Shown in pieces: positions 33,230 to 45,125 of a stretch of DNA of 64,000 bases. How positions within the stretch are numbered: position 1 is the stretch's first letter; each line of letters begins with the position of its first letter. This DNA is from Atopsyche davidsoni (Eukaryota > Arthropoda > Insecta > Trichoptera > Hydrobiosidae), in NCBI GenBank assembly GCA_022113835.1, contig JAILWY010000021.1, forward strand, positions 8,804,001 through 8,868,000, written 5' to 3'. The position numbers and the translations under genes are program-made. The notes beneath the pieces were generated by a model. That model did not search any database and was not told the DNA's origin. It was given only the letters and a program-made list of their open reading frames with translations.

Positions 33230-33450
33230 CCATTGTACATTACCGCAACACCCAAGTCTGTACCATTTAGCGTCAATTGTCGGTTGGCGTTAACCGCATA
33301 ACGTAGCACCTACACGGCGGCGTAAAACACCGAGGATTGTAGGCAGCATTACCGAGTTATTCTTGATCTTGATACATCGGTGCGCGCCCTGGAGGTCGAG
33401 CTCCAAATATTACACTCGCTTAGCAATTCCGCGAGAAAATTTATGTTTTC
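33230..33450. promoter_or_regulatory. GC-richer island
   Basis: CpG-bearing words such as CGGCGGCGTAAAAC and GGTGCGCGCCCTGGAGG stand out from the AT-rich flanks. No coding frame recognised. Confidence 0.25.
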
Positions 33451-34300
33451 AGCACATTATGCAGATAAATGTTGGTCGATTTCACAACTTTTTATCTTAA
33501 AAGAAACGCGAAGAACGCACTTATTATTTTGGATAAAGAAAATGTGATAACGATATAGGCGACTTAAATTACTTGCTATATATCTTTTAGACTACCAGAA
33601 GGAATCTGAACTTATGTAAGAATTTTGAAATAATTTCAAGTGCTTTGAAGAAACTAAAATATTTAATCTCCTTTTCTAATGTTTTTCAGCGATCTTTTTA
33701 TATTTCAACGTACTTAATAATTATTAATTATTTTAATTTAAAATCAAGTAAAAACAAAGCCTTATAACACACGAAAACTAATCCCAAAACCAAAATTATA
33801 GATATAACTTTATCATATATATTGTTTTTGGTTCATTATTTTGAAAATTATCCTTTTGAAGAGTAGAGTTAAACCGAAAAAAATCAATTCCAGATATTAA
33901 CAGCGTAAAGATCTTATAAGAAAAAAAAATCTGGTTTAAAAGGTAGTTTATTTATTTCGATACAAATAAAAAAATCATAGTATACAGTAGTTAAGTAAAC
34001 ATTAACTAATTATGGTCGGTTTATTTTTGCGAAAACAAAAAAACTTATCTGAATGTCGTATAATAGGCACCAACAGTGTAGTAAATGCAGCAGTATACAT
34101 TTTACAACTAATAAAAATAATACAACCTGTCAAGCTTAAATAACGGATTGGAAAACTCAAAGTAATCCGTGTAATTGAATTGACACAACAATTTTTTTAA
34201 CAAATTTTATTATTTACAATACATTTAAAGCAAGATTAAAAAATGATTAAGTACATTTTTTCAAATATTGGAATTTGAAATATTAATTATTATCAATCAA
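33451..34300. other. AT-rich spacer
   Basis: Nothing recognised. Confidence 0.55.
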
Positions 34301-34738
34301 TCAAACCTGTATAGGCAAAATCGTACTTCCTGTGAGACAGTCTTCACAAAAATCAATAATTTATTTAACAAGTGCGTGTATTGGCTTAATTAAATAGACT
34401 TAGAAAAATAATAATATCCAGATCGGATTTAAATGCTTCGCTCAGTACTTTGTGTTAAAAGTCTAGTATTGCAAGTCACACAATATTTAATTACCATAAT
34501 TAGTACGTTGTTTCACTTATAGGATATGATTGTTAAAAATTCTTGCTTAGTACAAGTATAATTGGTAATGCACCGGCCATGTAAGCTTGGGGATGTGGGT
34601 TCAAATCCCACACAAATCACGATGATATTTTTCTAAGAGTTTCTTTAATCAATTTCCAATATTTAAAAAAAATGTACTTCAAACCTGTATAGGCGAAATC
34701 GTACTTCCTGTGAGACGGTCTTCACAAAAATCAATAAT
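34301..34738. repeat. 60-bp direct repeats 378 bp apart enclosing a tRNA-like unit
   Basis: The copies at 34301-34360 and 34679-34738 share TCAAACCTGTATAGGC and CGTACTTCCTGTGAGAC and differ at two positions (A/G). They bracket tRNA-like copy D. They may be a tandem duplication later broken by the unit's insertion, or short terminal direct repeats. Confidence 0.75.
34541..34618 (+). ncRNA. tRNA-like module D (degenerate)
   Basis: It shares GCACCGGCCATGTAAGC and GTGGGTTCAAATCCCAC with the other copies. The T arm is perfect, but the D arm is interrupted by extra bases and the acceptor is lost. Flanks 34525-34543 and 34621-34655 match the inverted repeats of the MITE unit. A fossil copy. Confidence 0.6.
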
Positions 34739-34864
34739 ATCGATTTTAAAAAGCTGTAAAAGCATATGTTTTATAATAAAAGTACTGCAAATAATATTTG
34801 GGATATGCAGGACCTGAGTTCAGGCAGGGAATCACATGCCACTGAAACGCTTTTCATATAAATC

Positions 34865-35055
34865 ACTGCTCTCTTTTGTCCCGAGCAGCTGATGTCCTCA
34901 AGGTTAGGCGCCGACTCGCGTGGAATTAATCTGCTTAAATTAAACGCCTTTGGGGATATTTTGTGTTAACATTCTTATCAGGAGGGAGGGTGTGGACATT
35001 TGAATTGTGTTTAAAGGGTGTGATAAATAATGCGACGCGTGAAATTTTATTGTGC
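34865..35055. promoter_or_regulatory. GC-richer island
   Basis: It contains GAGCAGCTGATGTCC with an E-box, GGTTAGGCGCCGACTCGCG and AAGGGTGTGATAAATAATG. No frame of interest. Regulatory role inferred from composition. Confidence 0.25.
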
Positions 35056-35237
35056 GTATTTGTCCTGTTGAATTATTTATCATTTGGAATACTCCCGTGA
35101 AACCCGGAGCATTTTAATTAAAATATACACTTACTTTATTTGACTTGCATTTATTCTAAAAAATAAATCCAGCCCTAAGGCATAATAATATTTTTGAAAA
35201 AAATACTAGAGTGATTTTTCCACATGTTCGTTTTTAT

Positions 35238-35277
35238 TTGTGACCGGTTTCGCCAACTTTTCACGTTGGCATTAACA
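35238..35277 (-). ncRNA. Hammerhead-ribozyme-like motif, left arm
   Basis: Minus-strand reading gives a perfect 6-bp stem II GCCAAC-GTGAAAA-GTTGGC (35270-35252), then GAA, ACCGGT and C. The core before stem II reads TTGTTAA, so it is more decayed than the right arm, while stem II is better kept. Confidence 0.4.
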
Positions 35278-35294
35278 ACCTCAGTATCAGACTC

Positions 35295-35337
35295 TGTTTG
35301 ATAATGCCAACGTGAAAGGTAGGCGAAACCGGTCACA
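35295..35337 (+). ncRNA. Hammerhead-ribozyme-like motif, right arm
   Basis: In order: TGT (stem I), TTGATAA (consensus CUGAUGA with two changes), one extra T, GCC...GGC (stem II, shortened by mutation), GAA, ACCGGT (self-complementary short stem III), C, then ACA, which pairs with TGT. A normal type I hammerhead would be cut after that C. The two core changes make activity unlikely. Confidence 0.45.
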
Positions 35338-35390
35338 AATAAAAACGAACATGTGGAAAATCACTCAAGTATTATATTCAAAAATATTAA

Positions 35391-35695
35391 AATGGATTTT
35401 CACCAAGTACTCTCTGTCAAAAATATTGTATTTCCTAAAGCATAATATTAATTTTTCACGTTTATCATGTTAAAAAAATTAGTTTGATCTACTTTTATAT
35501 TTGTGTTTTTACCAATTGTTACATGGTATTTTTAACCTACTCTATTGTACTTATATTTATGCATAGGATATTTACTATGTGCTTAGATTTTATTTAGAAT
35601 TAACGTTGTCATTGTTTGATGCATACTCTTAAAAATCAATTTAGTCACATTTTACAATATTTATTCAAAGGTAGAAAGCACCAGAGAGAGACCAT
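35391..35695. other. AT-rich spacer
   Basis: Nothing recognised beyond the family H flank word near its start. Confidence 0.5.
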
Positions 35696-36185
35696 TATAG
35701 TTATTCACGGCAAAAACCACTTGTGACAGTATTCGCGCTCGCCGTCTATCGATGGAAAGCATTTCAGATGTCCTGATTAAAGAATCAAAGCGAAATAAGG
35801 ACTCGCAGCCGCAAGGAATCATTAAATATGTTTACCCATCCTGAATCGAGGAATGCTATCGCCCATATTTCAAACGCTATAAAAATACTCGTATTTGTTG
35901 CTGATATTAAAGAGCTCCGGCATCCGAGGGCCTCTGCCGCCGAGCGTCGACGACAAACGACTGTTGACTCGGAACTAGTGAACTGAGAAATTTTCTTTAA
36001 TGACAACTTCTGAGACTCCGAGCAGAAAGCGCCCCACTGGAGTATCGAAGGTTTTTAAGTGTCGTTGGGTTCGATTGGACGTCACTTGAGATTCGGGCCT
36101 GTTGGGATGTATTGAGATCGTTAATACACCTTGATTGGATAGCGCTCTCTCGACCAGAAATGTCTTGAGCAATTTCAAACATGAT
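35696..36185. promoter_or_regulatory. GC-richer island
   Basis: About 480 bp of balanced composition. Overlapping minus-strand frames (35785-36006, 35975-36182) lack recognised domains. GGACGTCACTTGAG (36079-36092) holds a CRE half-site (TGACG complement). Possible conserved non-coding element. Confidence 0.3.
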
Positions 36186-37389
36186 TGCGTTATTTTGGGG
36201 TAAACAGATTAATTCACTATTGTGTAATTGGAGACGTATTTATAAATTGGATAAACAAAACCACCCATCATAGATAACCCTCAAGTTATTGTTTCAAAAC
36301 GCGGTTCTACGTTCAGATCTACCACTGTTTCAACATGACACTTAAATCCCCGAAGATGGCTCTAGTACCGGGACTTATTTATATTACTTTTAAATATTAT
36401 TAAATCTATATCCCATAACAGTATTTCCACTGTAAGTAACTCTTGCCTCCGTAGAGACATTATAAAATCGCCTTTTGACATCTATAATAAAATAGCTATA
36501 AACGATAAACCTCGAAGTTTATTATGTCATTTACCCCAAATTAAATAGCGCTCTAAATGTAACAATTTTTGTACCATATTAAATAAATGGTTTCTATTGG
36601 AGACCAGCCAAGGAAATTCTTCAATCGCCAACCAACAGTTTCCGGTATTTTTTTGTTGTTTTTCTTTAATCCGTTGATATATTTCGATCATCGAAACTTG
36701 TGAATTCTGGTGTATAATTCATCTTTGTTTATTTTAAGTTATATTTTGACAAAATTTGGGACTGTTGACGATATGTTATGGCGTACAAACAAACAGTTAA
36801 CACTATTTGCTGAATTAACACTTTTAGAACTATTAATAAACATTTTTCGACCACAGAATACGCATCAGAAATATGTATTAAAAAAATAATGCATTATTTT
36901 GACCTTTATTCAAAAATATTATATTTATTGTAATCATAAAAAATCACACCCATGTCCAACCGATATATTTTAAAATGAAAATCTGTTTATCCGAATCACA
37001 TTCGGCAAATCAACATTGCTGAAGATTTCCTATTTATAATACAGAAAGACAAAAAAACATCTGAAAAATTAATTATTCACTACTTAACAAATTGTATTGG
37101 CAAACTACCCTTTATATGGGATTTCACCGACTTTTCCGAAAAAAAAAAAAACACAAAGCACCGCTTGTTGCGATTTGTTCTTGCGTGAGTAGAGGATTTT
37201 GCATACATAATGTATATTCTTCAGATATTTTCTCAAATATTTTTAACACACTTTATATATTCGAGGTTACAGTTTATTGTATTTCGTTTTCCTATTGTGT
37301 AATAAACAATCCATAAAAACGGTGACTCGTCAGAAAAACTCATCAATTGTCAACCGACGATTTCCGGCACTTTTTCATTCTTTAAAAAT
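36186..37389. other. AT-rich DNA
   Basis: No gene or element recognised. Confidence 0.55.
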
Positions 37390-37965
37390 AAATCATTTCT
37401 TGGGGGGCCGCGTCACAAAAGGCGCACTTACACCATTCGGTTTCTTTGTCCCCAGCCCCGCCGGAAGTCGCCGTTGCGTGCGATCTTGCCGTCGCTACAA
37501 ATGTCTTAATCCGAGCCCTGCATTCACACAAACACCGCAAGGCAGCCGCGGCGAGGTCCAATCTCCCGGGTTTTGATACGGTCATAACTCGAACACGTAT
37601 TTGGCGTGTCCAGGGATGCATAACTCAGGGGCCGGCGTCAGTCTGATGCAGCGGTCTTGCGGGCCCCGGCCGGCTCTCGGGCCGGTGATTTACCACCAGG
37701 GGCGACCAGACGCCGGGGTGATTGTTCCTTGGGAAGGCCACATTAATTATGGGACGTGTCTCAGGCGACATAATAAACCGTGGAGCTCGGGACCATTAGT
37801 CGGCGACCACTTCGAGAGCGGTATGAATAATACTTCTGTGTGAATGAGATGACATTAGTCAAGTCTTTCAGCGGGAGCGGGATGTTTATTTATCGCCTGT
37901 GTGGGATTGGTATCGGGGGGTAGTACCGGCTAGATTTATCGGGGGGTTCCTGTGGAGCTACTGAA
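37390..37965. promoter_or_regulatory. Strongest CpG-rich island of the window
   Basis: GC-rich over more than 500 bp, with GGGCCCCGGCCGG, GGGGGGCCGCGTC and many CpG. It includes CACATTAATTATGGG (37740-37754), a paired homeodomain-type site, and GACATAATAAACC. Several short frames on both strands are open because of composition. No domain is recognised. A promoter-like or Polycomb-type regulatory island is a reasonable guess. Confidence 0.4.
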
Positions 37966-38929
37966 GATTCTGTTGTGTTTAATTGGTTACAGCGGTTTCT
38001 CTATCAACTTGCGCGTAATATGTTAATGCAACACTGTTCATGAAAGCTTGAAATATAGGTTAATTGTGAGGCATTTGTTTGAGGTTCAAGTTAACGATGT
38101 GACGAGCCTGCAAGTAATCAGCGTTTTGATCATTCTTACCGATACATAACTTACCACTTTAAATAAGTTTGTATAAGGGTATATGCGTGACAACATACTT
38201 CATCTACCTAACAATTTCTTTTTCAAAAAAAATTGTTTTTAAACATTTCATAGACCTATCTTCTAGCGTCCATGATTTATAACATATAATGTAATTTTTA
38301 ACTAATCAAAAATACTTAATTGCAAATGGTTCAATATCACAAACTTTGAATTTAAATATATTTATAAAAGATTTTTTTAAATATTTAACGGTTAAGAGAC
38401 ATAGAAGTAGAGATATTTATTTAACTTATGAGGCTTATTCAACTACACTACTCTGCTAGCGGAAAAGCAGATAAGTTTAGGGATCAAGCCGACTAGAGTT
38501 AATTAAGGCTGCGTTCATCGTGTTACCTACGGAAATGACTTTATATACGCAGTAATACTACAAGAGACCCTAAAAAACGGATGTATTTGCACACTTTGTC
38601 GTTTTTTTGTAGCTAAAAATACTCTTTGAATATTGTAGAATTGCCTCATCTGAGTTCGACGCCGGGACCTCACGGTGTGCGATTAAAATTCAGGTAAACA
38701 CCAAAGTAAATATTTAAGCACCTTTTTTGTTGAACCGCTCCGCAATAAAGCTTTTTCTAAACTTTTTGCCATACAAAAGCGCTTAACCCTCAGCAAAAAA
38801 CGAACAAATTAGAAAAATTCAAAGTAGCAACACTATCCATGTTCGTTAGCATCAAATTCCAATTAACCGTCAACGCAGCTTCCTTTTATAATTAGTTTTT
38901 TTTTATATTTAATTAAATTTCGGCCGAGA
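37966..38929. other. AT-rich DNA with small mixed patches
   Basis: Nothing recognised. Confidence 0.5.
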
Positions 38930-39085
38930 CAAATTACGAAATTATGATACTAACAGAAGACAAAGTACACAAACTCATCAGAGGAGCGCTCGGGGGGAGT
39001 TTTTATCGCCCAGCCTTTTTATGTCTCGGGACAACACATTCAATTAAACAGTAATTCATTTTGAATTTCATGGCCTTACTTCTGG
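38930..39085. promoter_or_regulatory. GC-richer patch
   Basis: GAGCGCTCGGGGGGAGTTTT is followed by TATCGCCC and TTTTTATGTC Hox-like words. Composition-based call. Confidence 0.25.
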
Positions 39086-40235
39086 GAGTGATTCAAATTT
39101 CATTAGGAAAAAAGCGTTTTAGAGTGAAAATGTTGCACAGGATTCTTAAAATGAATGACCGATATTAAAACATTACAAAGGAAATTTCAATTAATGCTTT
39201 TTGTATTTTTAGATAATTTAATATTAACTAAGGATGCAGCTTTAATTTTAAAATACACATCTGTTTAATTTGAAAGGAAGACGATCAAATATTTATGTTT
39301 GGATAAATTAAAAAAAACGCGATGCAGGATTTGAAATATTGTCTTAATTGTACGTGCATACAATTAAATGTTTAAATATTTATATATATACAATTACAAT
39401 TTTATTGTTTTCTTTTATATGTATTACTAGACTTAAAATTCAGATCGTCTAATTACGTTAATGAATTCTTACAAAAAATAGAGAAAAATCCACCTCCCGG
39501 TACTAATTTCATTCCACCGTCTCAATCCTAGAATAAATTATACAACAGCGCATTTAAAAAAGCACAAAAGGTATACATTTAGCATTTATATTGGATACAA
39601 TTCTCAGAATTGATAAGAAGCTGCTATAGAGAGGGGGTAAGTCGGACATTTTGCTCTTTATATATTCTCTCCGCTAATTCCTTGTCGCAGCTCGTCCTAC
39701 CTGATCTGTCGCAGAATTTGGGTGACCATATGTTCTATGCTACTATAGATCCATCCACCCTAGTTATATTTTTTTCAATCTTTAGCTTCAACTCAGTTTG
39801 CTAGAATGCGTTGATAAATATTTTTAAAAAAACATATCTTTAGATTCAAATTTTTTTTTTCTCAATTTGTATCAATGAGATTCCTGTTTTTTTACGCTAT
39901 TTAACTTTACTTAACTTGACGTTACTGAGGAAATATCAATTTTATTTGACGGTCTCAACACGCAAGAATAATAATTAAATTTCATTACATATCATCTTTA
40001 AAAGTAATACATGTATTGTATGTATGCAATCTTGATTACTGGTGTGAGGTTTCTTTTAAATTCCTATACTTTTTCAAAATACACTTGTCATTGTACTGAC
40101 AAAATTTATTTGTCGACGTATCGGTTAATCAAAATAATATACCACAGATTCTTGTGAAAATTCACTATATCTTTTGCCACACAGTTCTCAGTTAATAAGT
40201 TTATTTTATACGCGATTTTCCGTGTAAAAAAAGGA
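39086..40235. other. AT-rich DNA
   Basis: Nothing recognised. Confidence 0.55.
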
Positions 40236-40565
40236 TCGCTTTTTAAAGGGATGGTGTATTTCGAAGGAGCAGGTGTTTGGTCACCGTACGCATAATTCCC
40301 TACCTAGTCGTGTTCTGTAAACTCTTTCCCCCTAAGCGTTCCCTCATTGCGGCTCTTCCGTTCATTCATTATGCATCACGTGCCGGGGCGGGCGTGTGTC
40401 GGCGTTTCATATAATTTTTAACAATTTGTTGTGTAAATAATGATTAATTTCCTTGGGAAATGAGCTCCGCCGAAAAAGTGGTATAAATGGCGCCGGAAAG
40501 TTTCTCCGTGGACAAATTTGCTTTGCGTTTATTAAAGAGTGAATATTACTTGGCGTGTTTGTTTG
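40236..40565. promoter_or_regulatory. GC-richer island with E-box, Sox-like and TATA-like words
   Basis: In order: TTATGCATCACGTGCC with an E-box CACGTG (40377-40382), AACAATTTGTT (paired inverted Sox words, about 40421), GTAAATAATGATTAAT (forkhead- and homeodomain-like) and GGTATAAATGGCGCC (TATA-like, about 40480). The density of such words is the highest I noticed. Enhancer or promoter function is inference. Confidence 0.4.
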
Positions 40566-43425
40566 GGTTATTGAAAAAGTCATATTTTTCTTTTGTATTT
40601 GCTTGGATATACGACACTTTTCATTTTCGTTCTCAAAAATATATACTCAGAGAATATGTTTAAATTAACCTGTGTGATATTTTTTTACGATTTGTAATTT
40701 TAATAAAATTAACGGATTTATTGGAAGATCGCATTAATTTAATTTGATTTAATAAATACACAATTTTTTTTTCATCATTTTAACCGTTTTTTAGTATAAG
40801 ATCTTGGACATAAAATATGTATCGCTCTTGTATTCTACAAACTATGTTTTTATATTCTCTACTCGTAATCCGCTTCGTTGGATACTTGTAAAAATGCTTT
40901 CTAGTCAACTGCACGGTAGTAAAATATTATAAAGAATAAGTTTTCAGGTTTAAACATATTAAATAACTTTTCTGATGTCAGTTTTCGGTGATATTCAAGC
41001 AATTTCATGTTATATTTAATAGTTCTGATTAAAAAAATAGTCTCTTCTTATCTGATAAAACCGTGGCTGTTAACTGCATATAATAATTATTTTTAATTTT
41101 TAGTCAGTATTTTTACGTCATAATAAAAACAATATACAATTTTCAACGTAAACTACTTGTAAACTTATAATTTTATTTAAGTAACAACATCAAAAAAGAA
41201 ACAAACACATACAAAATAAGTACTTCTACAAAGCATAGTATACTAGGTAACTGTTATTCAGTATTTTTTGTTAAGATATAACGTAACATTTTGCCTACCT
41301 TTTAATTAACCAACACACCGAAATAGGATTTTCGTAATGAAAATATAATTACACCGCCCCTCCCTGCAGGACAGTCGCAGTTTTTTTCCAACTCTTGTCT
41401 CTGCTTCCCCTATTTTTGTAAATGTTTCACATTTCACATTATTATACAGGCTTCTCGATTTTTGGCATGAAATTTTCATTTAATATTGATTGTGTGTATC
41501 GAGATATTCATTTATATTGAAAAATATTCTCATCCCAACCCATAAAAATAAAATCAGTGAATTAATTTTATTATAAAATAAACAAGATGTATTATTTATA
41601 TATAAATATATGTGTGCCTACTGTGGGTTATCAAATTTATTTTGTATACTTACAAAATAAATTTGTTACACAAAATATTAGTTATTAGAATAAATGATGC
41701 ATGAGTATTTATAACATGAGTTTAACATTATATTTTTAAAATAAGTAGACATAACTAAAACGTTACTCAATTATTCACAAAATTGAGTGCAAAGGTATAA
41801 TAATTAATGAACTGACTCATAAGCATACACCTATTCTAATATAACAATAAAATACATCTAACTAAAAAATAAAAACCACAGTTTTTCCATTTTCTGTTTA
41901 GTGCATGTGAGTTATTGTAAAAATCCGAGATACAAGCCATAAAGCCAATTAAAATTGACTACAATAGGATTATACAGGATAATGCTAATCACATGTTCAG
42001 ACACGAGCATGGATTTAAAAAGGTTCATAATATTCATTCCGATGCCGGAGCTTTTAAGCAAACAAATTGATTAAATTGTTTGCTAATTTGGCTTATGACA
42101 AAAAATAAGGGAATTTAAATATGATATATGTACATAAGTGTTCATTTAAAATACAAGAAGCTTCTCCCTAGTACATATTGAGGTTAAAATCTTTTTAATA
42201 TCAGTATTTTTTCACTATCATATCGTATCATGGTGATATTCCAAAATTGTTTTATTTTTATAATTTATAAACTAACAAACTTTCGTAAGGTAAGCAATAT
42301 TTCTTATTTACAATAGAATACGCAGGAAAAATATAGCACATGTAATAAGTATTATTTAAAGTAAATAAAAGCTTTTGAATCATGAAAAAATTCCATGCTT
42401 ATAAAATTTTGATTTGCTATCAAAAGGTCAGTAATAAATATAATACACAAAAAAATATATACTGAAGTCATTTAAATAACGGTTATATTGGTTACAATAT
42501 ATTCATTTAGTTTTTAAATCATACAAATTTATTCATATAACAATTTCCTTTTCATTAATTTCTTTTCGCCTGTATACGACGGAGGTGGTATTAAAGATAT
42601 TTTTAAGGCGCATCTCCTACGGAGCACTTGTTTCACAGAATCCTGTAATTACCGAGTGCCATGTTTGCACTCAGTGATTTTTTTGTGTGTTAAATAAACT
42701 GTTTTATATAATTCGTGACAGAGCGTTATTTTTCCACCACAAAAAAACTATTTGACAGAATATTTTTAAGTAAATAAATTAACGACAAAATGTGTATATT
42801 TATAATAATTTATTTTAAAAAATATTATGAGATAAATTTTTAGTTGATTACTTAATATATTTCTTGGAAGCGATTTCGTTTTTATTATTTTTGTTTTATG
42901 CCTGATGATGAAGCTAGTAGAGGTAATAGCGTACTATTCATAAATAGTTTTTAATCTCTCAACCATAAAGCTTATAATGTTTATAAATATATATATAATA
43001 ATAACTAAAATTCACAATAAGAAAACCTTGTACTAGATTTGTAATAAAAAAATATATTTCTAGAGACTATATGAAAATTATTCGTCCGAAATCATCTGAA
43101 CGCGTGTTATTATACAATCAATATTTTATGCTTTAAATAAAGAAAAATAAGTAATATGTTATATTTTTATTTAAGGCATTATTTTTAAGTTTGTTAAAAG
43201 AAAAATTCAGCTCTTCAATATTAACTATAATGTGTGTGTTAAGTAGATATTTTTTATGAAATAAATTATGACATGTCTTTAAAAGTATTAATAAGCATTA
43301 ATCGTATAAAAACTGCTGATGTATTTGAAATATCGCACAAAATTCGCGGCTCATTATAAAATGATTCTAGCATCAATATTACCAGAAGTAAGACTGACTT
43401 TGATAAAAAAAAAAAAAAGACATTC
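40566..43425. other. Long AT-rich desert
   Basis: It contains a perfect hairpin at 41632-41665 and a weak hammerhead-like word at 42902. No gene or coding remnant recognised. Confidence 0.55.
41632..41665. other. Perfect 15-bp hairpin
   Basis: CAAATTTATTTTGTA (41632-41646) and TACAAAATAAATTTG (41651-41665) pair perfectly around TACT. It may be a tiny MITE relic or a structural element. Confidence 0.6.
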
Positions 43426-43795
43426 CCCTTTCATCTCCCCTTTGCTTATTGCTCGCTAATTCGTCATTAACATTTCTTTTTTCAGCCTTTAACGAAGGCA
43501 CCGTTTAATGATCCACCGGCATTCTCCCGGCAGCATTCTTCGGCTTTATATTTCAATTTCTACGCGATGACTGAAGCGGGCGGGGGCGGCCAATAGAGCC
43601 TCCGCTTCCGCGTTTATTTTTTTACATTTCTATTCATTCTCCTGACGTAATTTCATCACGTAATCGGATAATTGCTACATTCTGGTTGCAAATTTGCGAG
43701 GCGCATGCTGCTCCTGCCGTACTTAATTCACAGCAGACGTGATGAAATATCAGCACGCCCATAATTCAGAATTCGCATTTTTGGAGGAAACCTTT
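43426..43795. promoter_or_regulatory. GC-richer island
   Basis: It contains GCGGGCGGGGGCGGCCAATAG (CCAAT box), CTGACGTAATTTCATCACG and TACTTAATTCAC. No coding frame with a recognised domain. Confidence 0.3.
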
Positions 43796-44374
43796 CCGTG
43801 CTCTCGGTAAATAGACATAACGTGACGATTCGATACTTTAAACATGTATACAGCAATCCCTGAGTCAATTTTGTGATCATTAAATGTATTCTGGGGGGAT
43901 CAAAATAGAATATTTTAAGTGCAAATTTATGTTGATGTCATTAAAACAATGACTCGATTTCACTGCACTGATATAAATTGTAGATGCAATACTGGACGGA
44001 TCCATTAGCAGTCATTAATAAATGTTCATCGACAATGACTTTCCATGAGTTGGTAGCTTTTCGAAGGACAGAAATAACATTTCTCATTTTTAATTCAACG
44101 CCAGTGCCGTGTGCACCGTCGCTTCAAGCTGCAGCAAGTAATTCGGTAAGCTCCATTAGAGTTTGTGATATTTCCTACGTAGTACTTACACTAGTTGCAA
44201 ACATTGTTATTTATCGACAAAAAATTGCGAACTCAAAATCTACAGTGCTTTTTATATATCAAATAGAAGTTTAATTTTATATTTATTTAGATATTCCAGT
44301 AATTATCGTATTGTAGATATGAAGGATTACTATCAATATTCATGGTCCACTCACTATTTTTTTTGCAGTAAAAA

Positions 44375-44378
<4 letters not shown>
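43796..44378. other. Spacer with an unrecognised 96-codon frame
   Basis: The plus-strand frame 43984-44274 (MQYWTDPLAVINK...) has no recognised motif, and its composition matches the surroundings. Confidence 0.4.

Positions 44379-44458
<80 letters not shown>
44379..44458. repeat. (TA)40 microsatellite
   Basis: An uninterrupted alternating TA run of about 80 bp. It can extrude as a cruciform and is prone to length error. Confidence 0.95.
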
Positions 44459-44461
<3 letters not shown>

Positions 44462-44554
44462 AAATCTTTTCAGCCTGTTTAGTTGTCATGCTTGGCCAGC
44501 ATATAAACCTGCGTGCTCGCAAGCGCTCTTATAAATATTCTTTTTAACTAGGCC

Positions 44555-44725
44555 GCCTAATATATTTCCCACCCCACCAGGGGTTGCATGCACCCTTGTA
44601 TGCAAACAATTTCAGCTCAGGGGCTGAGTGGCTGACTGTAAACAATACGCCACCACCCCCGCTGCAGTGGGGCACTTGCTTGCCTGTCTCTCCGGACGAA
44701 ACTTAACCACCTATTTCGGATAAGC
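44555..44725. promoter_or_regulatory. GC-richer patch with small hairpins
   Basis: TTCAGCTCAGGGGCTGAGTGG and CCGCTGCAGTGG form short inverted repeats in GC-rich DNA. It may be a decayed retroposon or a regulatory patch. Confidence 0.25.
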
Positions 44726-45125
44726 CTGCAAAAATTAAGAAGCCTTCTTCAAGATAGAGAAGCGCCTTTGCTTTTTTGTTTTCCTCGTCGCTTAATCGCT
44801 GGAGATTTTGTACCAGTTTTTAATATACAAGCTTATATTGTATCATATTTTATCCAAGTATACAGCGTGTATATATATTTTTTTAAATTATTAAAAATAA
44901 AAAAAATGCTTACTCAGTGAAAAATAACTCATGATCGCACATACCTCGTTCCGTTTAAAACATAAAAAAAAACAGAAAAAACTAAATGCTAAGCCAAATA
45001 CGTTAAAGTAAATTGACTTGTTTTTGTGCTGATATTGTTTGTTCCGCGCTTTTGCTCCAATGTTAGTGTGAAAGGAAATTGAAGGCATTTTTGAAAGCGA
45101 GCCTCGTTTCCCCAAAGACACGTGG
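44726..45125. other. AT-rich spacer
   Basis: Nothing recognised. Confidence 0.5.

Larger units (their letters stand above)
35187..35390. mobile_element. Inverted-repeat element with two hammerhead-like cores (family H, copy 2)
   Basis: Arms of about 85 bp (35187-35273 and 35302-35390) are near-perfect reverse complements around a 28-bp loop. They include CACATGTTCGTTTTTATTTG and TGACCGGTTTCGCC. Each arm carries a hammerhead-like motif pointing outward, one per strand. The right flank contains AAGTACTCTCTGTCAAAAAT (35405-35424). A near-identical word occurs at 59266-59285 beside family H copy 3. Confidence 0.8.

Noticed and set aside
37693..37704. CCACCAGGGGCG as a CTCF site
   Set aside because: It lacks one G of the core CCASNAGRKGGC pattern and a single near-match in GC-rich DNA is expected by chance.
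44340..44522. Minus-strand frame with a long Tyr-Ile repeat
   Set aside because: It is the translation of a (TA)40 microsatellite, not a gene.
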